Source: CAZDYP01 sp964509505 (GTDB taxonomy: Bacteria > Chloroflexota > Anaerolineae > JACRMK01). From it: DNA of 31,439 bases. The notes beneath the pieces are model-generated. The model worked only from the letters and a program-made list of their open reading frames with translations, did no database searches and had not been told where the DNA came from. The stretch spans positions 1 to 31,439 of the forward strand of contig CAZDYP010000042.1 of the NCBI GenBank assembly GCA_964509505.1, in the 5' to 3' direction. The position numbers were made by a program, and so were the translations under genes. Shown here one piece after another: positions 1 through 6,502 of the stretch (within the stretch, counting starts at the first letter, position 1; the number at the start of each line of letters is the position of its first letter).

Positions 1-73
1 TCTGGCTTGTATCGTCATTTTTATCCGAAACCATTTTTGAGATGTGTTCTACTCAGTTCTTACGATTGGGCGA

Positions 74-102
74 TTGGATTTTTCACGCTTCTTTGTTATC
101 AT
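74..102 (+). promoter_or_regulatory. Candidate sigma-70-type promoter for the first DUF4058 gene
   Basis: TTGGAT (74-79) and TATCAT (97-102) are separated by exactly 17 bp. The -10 matches the consensus at 5 of 6 positions, the -35 at 3 of 6. A start near 109 would give a leader of about 46 bases that contains the GGAGGTGA ribosome site at 143-150. The pairing is by eye and unproven. Confidence 0.4.
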
Positions 103-154
103 CTCGCCTAGGAATGAATGTAACCTTGTTTCGAGTTTGGGCGGAGGTGAAACA

Positions 155-940
155 ATGCCATCACCTTTACCGGGAATGAATCCTTATTTGGAGCATCCCA
201 ACATCTGGGAAGATTTCCATCAGAATTTAGCGGCTGAAATTCAAACTCAATTGGCGCCGCAAATTGAACCGCGCTATTTTGCGGGGCTGACACCGCACGT
301 CACATACGAAGAAGTGACCATTCAAGAACAGCCGCGCAACATCAAACCCGATGTGAGCGTTTGGCGCACCAGTGATGCTTCGCCTATGGCAGGCGTGATG
401 GAAGCGATTGCGCCGCCGCCCATCGTCGCGCCCGTCGCCTTTGAATTGCCGCTGAAGTTGTGGAGCGTGGAAATCCGCGAGACCGAGCTCGGCGCGTTGA
501 TCACCTCCATCGAAATCTTGTCGCCCGTGAACAAACGCCCCAACCACGAAGCGTACAAGTCGCATCAGCGCAAACGACGCGACTTGATGCGCGCGGCCGT
601 CAATTTGTTGGAGATTGACCTGCTGCGTGGGGGCCGTCGCACGTCCCCTTCCACAGAACCGCTGCCAGCTGCGCCTTACCTCGTTTTCTTGCATCGCTCC
701 AATAATCCGACACAACTCGCCATCTGGCCCCTGAGCTTGCGCGAGGCGATTCCCATTTTGCCTGTGCCATTGCGCGAACCAGACCCTGATGTGCGACTTG
801 ACCTAACGCAAGCGATTCACCGCATCTACGCGCGCGCACGCTATCACCTCCGCATTGATTACCGCCAACCTCCCCCCAAGCCCGAGCTCGCGCCCGACGA
901 TGCCGCATGGCTCGACAAACAGCTCATGGTAGTGCGTTAG
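155..940 (+). CDS. DUF4058 family protein (first copy)
   Basis: A 261-residue protein of the DUF4058 family, whose function is not established. I recognise the opening MPSPLPGMNPYLE, the central IEILSPVNK followed by a Lys/Arg/Tyr-rich helix, LEIDLLRGG, and the closing DYRQPPPKPEL with DDAAWLD. The frame is open back to 44, but ATG 155 is chosen because it begins the family's conserved N-terminus and has GGAGGTGA four bases upstream. The KPDVSV and IEILSPVNK motifs sit like the PD and E-x-K motifs of Uma2 proteins, so a PD-(D/E)XK-like fold is possible; that is inference. The second copy at 15589 has the same length and motifs but diverged sequence. The gene stands alone on the plus strand and ends just before a strong hairpin. 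Confidence 0.9.
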   Translation: MPSPLPGMNPYLEHPNIWEDFHQNLAAEIQTQLAPQIEPRYFAGLTPHVTYEEVTIQEQPRNIKPDVSVWRTSDASPMAGVMEAIAPPPIVAPVAFELPLKLWSVEIRETELGALITSIEILSPVNKRPNHEAYKSHQRKRRDLMRAAVNLLEIDLLRGGRRTSPSTEPLPAAPYLVFLHRSNNPTQLAIWPLSLREAIPILPVPLREPDPDVRLDLTQAIHRIYARARYHLRIDYRQPPPKPELAPDDAAWLDKQLMVVR

Positions 941-951
941 CCTGAGCAGTC

Positions 952-984
952 AGAAACCCGTTTTCTCCAAGAAAACGGGTTTCT
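952..984. terminator. 14-bp perfect hairpin, probable bidirectional terminator
   Basis: AGAAACCCGTTTTC (952-965) pairs perfectly with GAAAACGGGTTTCT (971-984) around a 5-base loop. It lies 11 bp after the DUF4058 stop and 6 bp before the stop of the convergent minus-strand gene, so it could end transcription from both sides. There is no clean T-run outside the stem, although the arms themselves are T- and A-rich. Hairpins of the GAAACCCG type recur in cyanobacterial and Chloroflexota genomes as I recall, so this may be a copy of a dispersed palindrome. Confidence 0.6.
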
Positions 985-990
985 TCACTC

Positions 991-1257
991 TTAGCCTGAG
1001 CGTTTGCCCCACAACAAATAGGCATAAGCGGACATGAAGATGAGGCCGAGCACGGAGAAGATCCAGCCGAAGTTATTGAAGCCGCCGGTCAAGCGCACGT
1101 AGGTCGCTACGAGGAACTGGGCGAGAAAGCCAAAGAACATCGTCGGACCAACAAGGTGTCGCAGCGTTTGCTCGTCCGCGTTGCGCGCGAAGTACGCGAG
1201 AAACGCATAGAGGATCCTGTCCTTGCATTTGCAAATAGAGCGGCAAGCCTTCTTCAC
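991..1257 (-). CDS. Small two-helix membrane protein, 5-prime end possibly frameshifted
   Basis: An 88-residue product with two clear hydrophobic helices (about residues 39-58 and 65-83) and a basic C-terminus (WGKRSG). I do not recognise the family. The GTG start at 1257 is weak: there is no convincing ribosome site and the first dozen residues are Cys/Lys-rich and odd. A second frame starting at GTG 1297 reads MTMVFAGAYATAAGEEG and would join this frame near 1220 if one or two bases were restored, giving a hydrophobic N-terminus. Either the gene carries a frameshift or translation starts inside it. It is last in a minus-strand run, 52 bp after the SnoaL-like gene. Confidence 0.5.
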   Translation of the reverse strand: MKKACRSICKCKDRILYAFLAYFARNADEQTLRHLVGPTMFFGFLAQFLVATYVRLTGGFNNFGWIFSVLGLIFMSAYAYLLWGKRSG

Positions 1258-1309
1258 CCGCAGCCGTTGCGTACGCGCCCGCGAACACCATCGTCACGAT
1301 TGGAATTAT

Positions 1310-1735
1310 TTAGCCCGGCGCGGGAATCACGCCGAGTTGTTGCAACAAGCCGAGTTGGTCGAAGGTCGCCCACGCCTCTGCCGTCTTGCCATCGGCATCA
1401 TAGCGTGCGATGGTGATACCTGTCACCGTCGTCTTCTTACCTGTCGGCGGAATGTTCATGAGTGGCCCCGTATGTGTGGCGTGGGTGGTCCAACGAGTGA
1501 CGACTTTATCACCTTCGGCGATCACATCGTCAAGCGTGAAGTGCAGGTCTGAAAAGGCGCCGCGATAGAGCATGACGAATTGTTTGAAGCCTTCGGTACC
1601 AGCGGCCATACCCGGCGGGATAAAGTGATTGACGGGATTAGCAGCGGAAATCTCGTCTATGACCGCAAGATTGCCCTTATTCCAAACTTCCTCGAAGACA
1701 CGACGATTGGTCGCTTTGTTCTGTTCAACTGACAT
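1310..1735 (-). CDS. SnoaL-like ester cyclase family protein
   Basis: A 141-residue alpha+beta barrel protein of the SnoaL-like/ester cyclase group (NTF2-like fold). Family features seen: an N-terminal helix with RRVFEEVWNKGN, then NHFIPPG, the GFKQFVMLYRGAFSDLHFTLDDVIAEGDKVVTRW region (in pieces), HTGPLMNIPPTGK, and WATFDQLGLLQQLG at the end. Length is normal. ATG 1735 has an AAGGAG ribosome site a few bases upstream. Members bind small hydrophobic ligands and some are enzymes; the substrate cannot be told here. It lies 75 bp downstream of the DinB pseudogene in the same direction, and a related protein is encoded at 3477-3890. Confidence 0.85.
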   Translation of the reverse strand: MSVEQNKATNRRVFEEVWNKGNLAVIDEISAANPVNHFIPPGMAAGTEGFKQFVMLYRGAFSDLHFTLDDVIAEGDKVVTRWTTHATHTGPLMNIPPTGKKTTVTGITIARYDADGKTAEAWATFDQLGLLQQLGVIPAPG

Positions 1736-1810
1736 AAGAAGCTCCTTTGTTCCTCATGGGACGATATGTGCTATGAAGCGCAATGTGATGGGCTGTGACG
1801 CTTCATGTTT

Positions 1811-2331
1811 TTAGCCAGGGTAGCCCTTCAACCCCTGCAAACCTTTGATAGCGGAAATCTCTCCCGCGTGGCAATAGACATTCAAGAGCGTCAGATTCAG
1901 CACCATGCCGACAGTTTGCATGCCCATGCCAATCATCGAGAGGTCGAACGGTTTCTGCAAGTCGTCGTCTTGCAGGCTCGCTACGTAGGCATCGAGCGAT
2001 TCTTGAACGGCTTTGCCGTACACGCGCACGGCGGCTGGATCAACTTTGATGTGGCTCGCCCACTCGCCCAATGCTGGATTGGATGGGATTTCGCTGAGGC
2101 CCGTTTTGCCCGCGAAGGACGAGGCGAACAACGGCGCGCGCCTTTGAGCATGGCGTTCACGAACGCATCTTCGGCAAGAATGACGTGGGCGTACATGCCG
2201 CCGATGGGCGAGGTTTTGCCGCCCGCCGCCCAGTGCATCTGCTCGGCGGCGATGTCGCCGACCGTGCCTTCGAACCAGTTGTGCGCGAGCTGGAATTGCG
2301 AACGCAATAAACCTGTAGCAATTTGTGACAT
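1811..2331 (-). pseudogene. DinB-like (DinB_2) protein, split by a GC-dinucleotide frameshift
   Basis: Two minus-strand frames together make one DinB-like four-helix protein. The first runs from ATG 2331 (AAGGAG upstream) through HWAAGGKTSPIGGMYAHVI and EDAFVNAMLKG. The second continues FASSFAGKTGL to the stop at 1811 and ends in the helix with MVLNLTLLNVYCHAGEI. Removing one GC from the GGCGCGCGCC run at 2133-2142 restores a continuous MLKGAPLFASS reading of about 172 residues. The frameshift is therefore a 2-base slippage in a dinucleotide run, either real or an assembly error. DinB-like proteins are metal-binding and often thiol-dependent transferases; no specific role is visible. Confidence 0.8.
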
Positions 2332-2483
2332 AGGGTCTCCTTTGTCCCGATAGGACGTTGTGAATTAAATAGTTGTGGGCGCAACGGCTGAACCGTTATG
2401 CCCGCAACATAGGATACTGAGAGTAGAGGATTGAAGTGTGTGGAAAGGTTACTCTTTTCGGGCAGGGAACGCAAACGATGACC

Positions 2484-3011
2484 TTACCGAAAAGTCGGTG
2501 CTGGCGGCGCGGGGATGCGGGCGCGTTCTTCGTCGCCGCGCGCATGACGGCGCTGTAATTCGAGTTTCAAACTTTCTTCGCCGCGCTCCATCGCCCAACG
2601 ATGATTCGCCGCAAAGATGGGCTTCATGATGAACGATAAGTATTTGAGCAGACCTTTTTCGGCGGAGATTTTCCAATCGTAGGTGATGTTCGCCCATGCG
2701 CCATCTTGTTCAAATGTCCAAATGCCGCGACCAACAAAATCGCCCTCAGCGACCAACGTGAAACCGTGCGGTGGATTGGATTCCGTCACGCGAAATTGCC
2801 AGCGCAAGGTATAGGGCAGCCAGCCTTTCGTGAACAAACTCACGACCTTGCCCACGCCACGCTCATCGCCTGCTTCCAACACCTTCACGTCAAGATAAAC
2901 CGAGGGCCACCAACGCACGAGATCAGGCGCATTTGCAAGGATGGACGTAACTTCTTCGATGGTGCTTTGCGCGCGCCAATGCGTGATGAAGTGATAATCG
3001 TTCGTCGCCAC
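2484..3011 (-). CDS. SRPBCC (START/polyketide cyclase-like) family protein
   Basis: A 175-residue protein of the SRPBCC helix-grip fold. It begins HFITHWRAQSTIEEVTSILANAPDLVRWWPSVY, the usual opening strand and helix (quoted motif pieces: HWRAQSTIEEV, LVRWWPSVYL). It continues with GKVVSLFTKGWLPYTLRWQF, FTLVAEGDF, GIWTFE and a long C-terminal helix (MERGEESLKLELQRRH). A Pro/Ala-rich tail of about 15 residues follows. Such proteins bind hydrophobic ligands; the ligand is unknown. The gene lies between the DinB pseudogene and the desulforedoxin-like gene on the same strand, with a short-word palindrome immediately upstream. No strong ribosome site precedes ATG 3011 (GAGCTC is the nearest purine-rich stretch). 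Confidence 0.8.
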   Translation of the reverse strand: MATNDYHFITHWRAQSTIEEVTSILANAPDLVRWWPSVYLDVKVLEAGDERGVGKVVSLFTKGWLPYTLRWQFRVTESNPPHGFTLVAEGDFVGRGIWTFEQDGAWANITYDWKISAEKGLLKYLSFIMKPIFAANHRWAMERGEESLKLELQRRHARGDEERARIPAPPAPTFR

Positions 3012-3031
3012 AGCGAGCTCCTCAAAATGTT

Positions 3032-3092
3032 CAGTATTCAGTATTCAGTGTTCAGCTAGTTACGTTCACTGAACACTGAATACTGAACACTG
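3032..3092. repeat. Short-word palindrome (TTCAGTA/G word), 3-prime of the desulforedoxin-like gene
   Basis: The word CAGTATT/CAGTGTT is repeated three times in tandem (3032-3055) and then in inverted form at 3069-3092. The arms match at 23 of 24 positions around a 13-base loop. It starts 8 bp after the stop of the minus-strand gene at 3101. Part of the series described in the findings. Confidence 0.85.
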
Positions 3093-3100
3093 TTTCTTCT

Positions 3101-3310
3101 CTACTGCTCTACAACACCGCGCACCGCTTCCCAATACCAGCGTGGCGCGCGTGAGGCGAAATGTCCATCCACAGCGCGCGGCGGTTGACGACGCTCGTCG
3201 CCCAGCTCGCCGCAGTTGCAGCTCACCATCGGGCGCCCGCAACATACGTCGCGCGATTCGCTCACGTTGAAACAAGACGCACACAAGTAAAATTGTTGGG
3301 TAGTCAACAC
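3101..3310 (-). CDS. Small desulforedoxin-like metal-binding protein
   Basis: About 69 residues with a cysteine pattern C-x2-C (residues 10 and 13), CCGRPM (Cys 23 and 24) and a further C-x-C (31 and 33) followed by GELGDER. The C-x2-C plus CCGxPM arrangement is that of desulforedoxin and the N-terminal domain of desulfoferrodoxin, where four cysteines hold one iron. Assignment to that fold is inference. The C-terminal half, ending in APRWYWEAVRG, is not recognised. GTG 3310 is preferred because GAGGTGATT lies immediately upstream, though the spacing is short. The frame is open to a TTG at 3334 that has no ribosome site. The gene sits between two short-word repeat blocks. Confidence 0.6.
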   Translation of the reverse strand: MLTTQQFYLCASCFNVSESRDVCCGRPMVSCNCGELGDERRQPPRAVDGHFASRAPRWYWEAVRGVVEQ

Positions 3311-3334
3311 AATCACCTCGGGGGGAGTAGTCAA

Positions 3335-3476
3335 TGAACAGTGACCGGTGGTCAGTATTCAGTGTAATCAGGAATCAGTAGTCAGATTAAGCGTCTGGCT
3401 ACTGGCGACTGGCTACCGGCGACTGACGACTGTTCACTGTTCACTGAAAACTGGAAACTGAACACTGAACACTGAG
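3335..3476. repeat. Intergenic block of CAGT/GACT short-word repeats
   Basis: The whole gap consists of imperfect copies of short words in two orientations: TTCAGTGT, ATCAGTAGTCAG, then tandem GGCTACTGGCGACT units (about 3397-3430), then TGTTCACTGTTCACTG and ACTGAACACTGAACACTGA. The last copy touches the stop codon of the minus-strand gene at 3477. It shares its word with the palindromes at 3032-3092 and 14593-14629. No open frame with protein character is present. Confidence 0.75.
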
Positions 3477-3890
3477 TCACGGTTCTGGTAACAGTCCCAA
3501 ATCGCGCAGCATCCCCGCCACATCCCACAAATAGCGTCCACGCTTGACTTTGCCCGCTTCAATCGTTAGCAGCGAAACGCCGCGCGTGTTCACGGTGCGG
3601 CCCGTCGCAGGGATATGCAGGATGGGACCGCGGTGCGTGCCGCACGCACGCCAAAACATGACGATACGATTCCCCTGTACGATGGTCTCTTCGCCTATGA
3701 ACTGCAAATCGGGGAAGGCGCTCCAATAGCGCTGTACCATGCGACGCACGCCAGCATGACCTTGATGTGGGATGCGATCATCCACATCCACACCCTGGTA
3801 GTCGGGCGCATAGAAGGAGAGCGCGCGTTCCAGGTCGTGCGCGTTCCAGGCGGCGATCAGTTCGGCGGCGATTTGTAGAACGGTTGACAT
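3477..3890 (-). CDS. SnoaL-like / NTF2-like protein (second copy)
   Basis: A 137-residue protein of the SnoaL-like group. Features: IAAELIAAWNAHDLERALSF, the typical first helix; YAPDYQGVDV; GVRRMVQRYWSAFPDLQF; HRGPILHIPATGRTV; and the end DVAGMLRDLGLLPEP. The frame is open to 3971, but ATG 3890 begins the family's usual N-terminus (MSTVLQIAAELI) and follows GGGGTAAAG. It shares layout with the protein at 1310-1735 (PxTGR/K near residue 100, a final LGLL/LGVIP) but is clearly diverged. Ligand or reaction unknown. It is transcribed away from the ATPase gene behind it, separated by a hairpin. Confidence 0.85.
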   Translation of the reverse strand: MSTVLQIAAELIAAWNAHDLERALSFYAPDYQGVDVDDRIPHQGHAGVRRMVQRYWSAFPDLQFIGEETIVQGNRIVMFWRACGTHRGPILHIPATGRTVNTRGVSLLTIEAGKVKRGRYLWDVAGMLRDLGLLPEP

Positions 3891-4044
3891 AGACTTTACC
3901 CCAAAACACACTGCGACTATCGCAATGGACAGTCGCAGTGTATCCGATTCGCCTTGTAAATACCAGACCAAAAGCTGCTCACTTTTTGCTCATTTGGGGT
4001 GTAGAGCAAATTGCTAACTTGCGTTACAGTTCAGCCGTTTCTTC

Positions 4045-4121
4045 TTTCACGCAAAGACGCAAAGCACTCGCAAAGGGCGCAAAGCAATTTCAGTGTGCTT
4101 TGCGTTTCCTTGCGTGAGAAA
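4045..4121. repeat. Short-word palindrome (ACGCAAAG word), 3-prime of the STAND ATPase gene
   Basis: Four copies of CGCAAAG (4045-4085) are followed by an inverted partner GTGCTTTGCGTTTCCTTGCG (4095-4114) and GAGAAA. The outer arms TTTCACGCAAAGACGCAAAG and their partner pair imperfectly over about 23 bp. The block begins about 20 bp after the stop of the gene ending at 4142. Confidence 0.8.
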
Positions 4122-4141
4122 ACCGTAAGAATTGATTTGCT

Positions 4142-6253
4142 CTACTTTTCGCCTCCACCGATTTCTAGCTGCCACAGCCGGTCGGTCACACGCGCGACGC
4201 CGTTTTTCGCATGACGCCGAAACGTGCTGAACGGCACATCGGCGAGTTCGGAGGCTTTCTCTTGCGACGAGGCAGGGTGAAAATACCCATAATACAGTGC
4301 GCGGTAGAGTTTCGCGTCTTTGGGTGTATGTTGCAAAGCCTCGCTCGTTTCGCGCAACAACGCTTGGAGCGCGGCGACGCGCTCTGAGACATTGGCGCGT
4401 GCGCCAGCTCGTTCCATGATCAAGCGTGAGCGCAGCAACGGGTTGTGCTGCAATTTATCGGAGCGTGTGAAATCATGGAAAGCTTCTTGCACCGCCGTTG
4501 CAAACGCTAGCTCGCTCAAGACGATGATGGACTCGGTGGGCGTGGGCGCGGCGACCACCTCTGTCGCTATTTCGCGCTCGCCCAAAATTTCCATCCAGCG
4601 CGCAGGCGGCATCACGCGCCAATCGTGTCCATAGATGCCATAGCGTTTGCCCGCGCAAGCGAAATCCAACTCAGGCAAACGGATCAGCTCGACATACGCG
4701 AAAACGCCTGCCCAGAAGTCAGGGTCAACGCAGGGGAAGAAGGTGTAGGCGAGGCTCGGCGTTGTGAGGTAATGGCGCACGATGTTGACGAAGATGAGGC
4801 TCTGCACAGGCGATACGGTTTGATAGGTGTCGTGCGCCATCCAAAAGCGAAAGCACGTCGCTACTTCGCCTGCGCGCAAGGGCGCATGGTGTTGCAAGTA
4901 ACGCGCGCAAGCCAACGCCACAGGGTCACGCCGTAACTCGGCGGCTGTGGCTTGCGACAAGCTGAGCATCAATACGAAGCCCATCGCGCGCCCTCCCACG
5001 TCGCGGACGACGACGACATGGTGGGGTTGCGCTTCAAGCCATTGCGCCGCGATGTTCACAGCGCTTGCGTCTTCGTGGTGTCGCACCATCGCCAACACCT
5101 GAGGCACATCACTCGCGCGCAACGCCTCAGCCATGACGTTGGTTGCCTGCCATTCAAAGGCTGAACGCACGACAGAATTATCGCGGTGTAAAAAGATCAA
5201 GTCGTAGAGGACGGTTTGTTGTTCTACTCCGCGCGCTTGTTGCATCCGAGTCGTGTAATAGGCGCGCGCGCGACGATGCAGCTCGGCATACCAATCGGGA
5301 TTGCGCCAACGCAAATCAGCAATCAACGCTTCACGCGCGAGGTCATGCGGGAACAGACCTGGCGAGCCCGTTTCGATGAACGACAAACTGCGTAACCATT
5401 CGAACAATTCACGCGCGCTTTCCGATGCGCCCAACGACACATCCGCCATCGCCAACATCACTGCGAGCAACGACTCGGTCATCACACGCACGAGCGCACA
5501 AGCTTCGAGCGCGGCGCGATGCGCGGGACCAGGCACTTTCTGCACGAACTGTTCGAGCAACGTCTTGATGATATCGGGCGCGGCTTCGGGTTGGAATTGC
5601 GCATCGGGGCGTTGCGCGAACAATTCGGCGATGAGCGCGAGTGCGAGCGGATGACCATGCGTGAAGTCGAGCACGGCTTTCTGCTGATGAGCGGGGACAT
5701 GCCGCTGGGTGAGATAAGCAAGGCTTTCGTCAACGTTGAAATTACGCAGTGACAAGGGGCGAATCAACGTCTGCCAGCCTGCATGAGCGCGCCATTCGGG
5801 CGAGGGAGGATTGCGCCCTGCTAACACAAGCAGCGTGTGGTCAGGCAATTGTGGCAAGAACGCTTCACGCAACCAACCATCGAGCGGCGCTAACAACTCA
5901 TACGTATCAATCAAGATGGCGTAATGCCCCGCGCGTTCCGCCAATGCCTCCATAAGCGCAACCTCTGACGACAAGTCCAACAGCGCACGCAACACATTGA
6001 GAAACGCTTCAGGGGTCGGCTCGATGTTGCGCGAGTCGAGATAGATCGTTGGTGCTTTGCTGTCGGTGCGCGCGCGGGCAAAGGCATTTAGCAATGACGT
6101 TTTGCCGACACCGCCGGGCCCGAAGATATAGAGAACTTGAAACGCAAGTTCATCCGATGTGAACGCCGATTGCAACAATGCCAATTCGTGCGCGCGACCC
6201 ACAAACTGGCGCTGCCGCGCTGCGTTGAGACGATGCGCAAGACTCGAAGGCAT
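4142..6253 (-). CDS. STAND-type ATPase with acetyltransferase-like middle region and C-terminal helix-turn-helix
   Basis: A protein of about 703 residues. Numbering from GTG 6259, an N-terminal P-loop ATPase has GPGGVGKT (47-54), a Walker B-like AILIDTYE (114-121), LLVLAGR (143-149) and HGHPLAL (201-207), as in AAA_16/STAND proteins. A helical arm follows, to about 370. Residues 375-560 resemble a GNAT-like domain (ASDVPQVLAMVRHHE, VVVVRDVGGRAMGF, YGHDWRVMP), but I am less sure of that part. The last 45 residues (SSQEKASELADVPFSTFRRH, then a second helix) look like a sigma-region-4-type DNA-binding domain. A nucleotide-driven regulator is the likely role; its signal is unknown. ATG 6253 is preferred over GTG 6259 because AGGTGG lies just upstream, although spacing is tight. 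It is divergent from the GMC oxidoreductase gene. Confidence 0.75.
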   Translation of the reverse strand: MPSSLAHRLNAARQRQFVGRAHELALLQSAFTSDELAFQVLYIFGPGGVGKTSLLNAFARARTDSKAPTIYLDSRNIEPTPEAFLNVLRALLDLSSEVALMEALAERAGHYAILIDTYELLAPLDGWLREAFLPQLPDHTLLVLAGRNPPSPEWRAHAGWQTLIRPLSLRNFNVDESLAYLTQRHVPAHQQKAVLDFTHGHPLALALIAELFAQRPDAQFQPEAAPDIIKTLLEQFVQKVPGPAHRAALEACALVRVMTESLLAVMLAMADVSLGASESARELFEWLRSLSFIETGSPGLFPHDLAREALIADLRWRNPDWYAELHRRARAYYTTRMQQARGVEQQTVLYDLIFLHRDNSVVRSAFEWQATNVMAEALRASDVPQVLAMVRHHEDASAVNIAAQWLEAQPHHVVVVRDVGGRAMGFVLMLSLSQATAAELRRDPVALACARYLQHHAPLRAGEVATCFRFWMAHDTYQTVSPVQSLIFVNIVRHYLTTPSLAYTFFPCVDPDFWAGVFAYVELIRLPELDFACAGKRYGIYGHDWRVMPPARWMEILGEREIATEVVAAPTPTESIIVLSELAFATAVQEAFHDFTRSDKLQHNPLLRSRLIMERAGARANVSERVAALQALLRETSEALQHTPKDAKLYRALYYGYFHPASSQEKASELADVPFSTFRRHAKNGVARVTDRLWQLEIGGGEK

Positions 6254-6332
6254 AACCACCTGACCAACCAGAGGAAATGGGATTTCAACTGAGAGTTACG
6301 GCGACGATCTGGGGAGCGAATTAGTAGGCACA

Positions 6333-6361
6333 ACTATACTTAAATCGAGAAGAGATTGCAA
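6333..6361 (-). promoter_or_regulatory. Promoter for the STAND ATPase gene
   Basis: On the minus strand TTGCAA (6356-6361) and TATAGT (6333-6338) are separated by exactly 17 bp. The -10 matches at 5 of 6 positions and the -35 at 4 of 6. Transcription would start near 6326, about 70 bases before the ATG. The region is shared with the divergent GMC gene, for which only a weak TACAAT (6422-6427) was seen. Confidence 0.5.
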
Positions 6362-6502
6362 GGAAATTTTTTCGATGGCCTCGTCTCAAATGGTGAAATG
6401 TGAGTAATCGTCAAACTCCGTTACAATTGCTTATTCCCAAATGTTGTGTTTTGTGTTTCACGGTTCACGGTTCACTACCACCCTTCCCCATGAGGTTTAT
6501 CT

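Noticed and set aside
1773..1807. ATGAAGCG...CGCTTCAT hairpin followed by TTTTT as a terminator
   Set aside because: The stem is only 8 bp with an 18-base loop, and the T-run is on the plus strand where no gene ends; the genes on both sides run on the minus strand.
3335..3476. Possible CRISPR array
   Set aside because: Repeats are only 6-14 bases, degenerate, present in both orientations and lack regular unique spacers.
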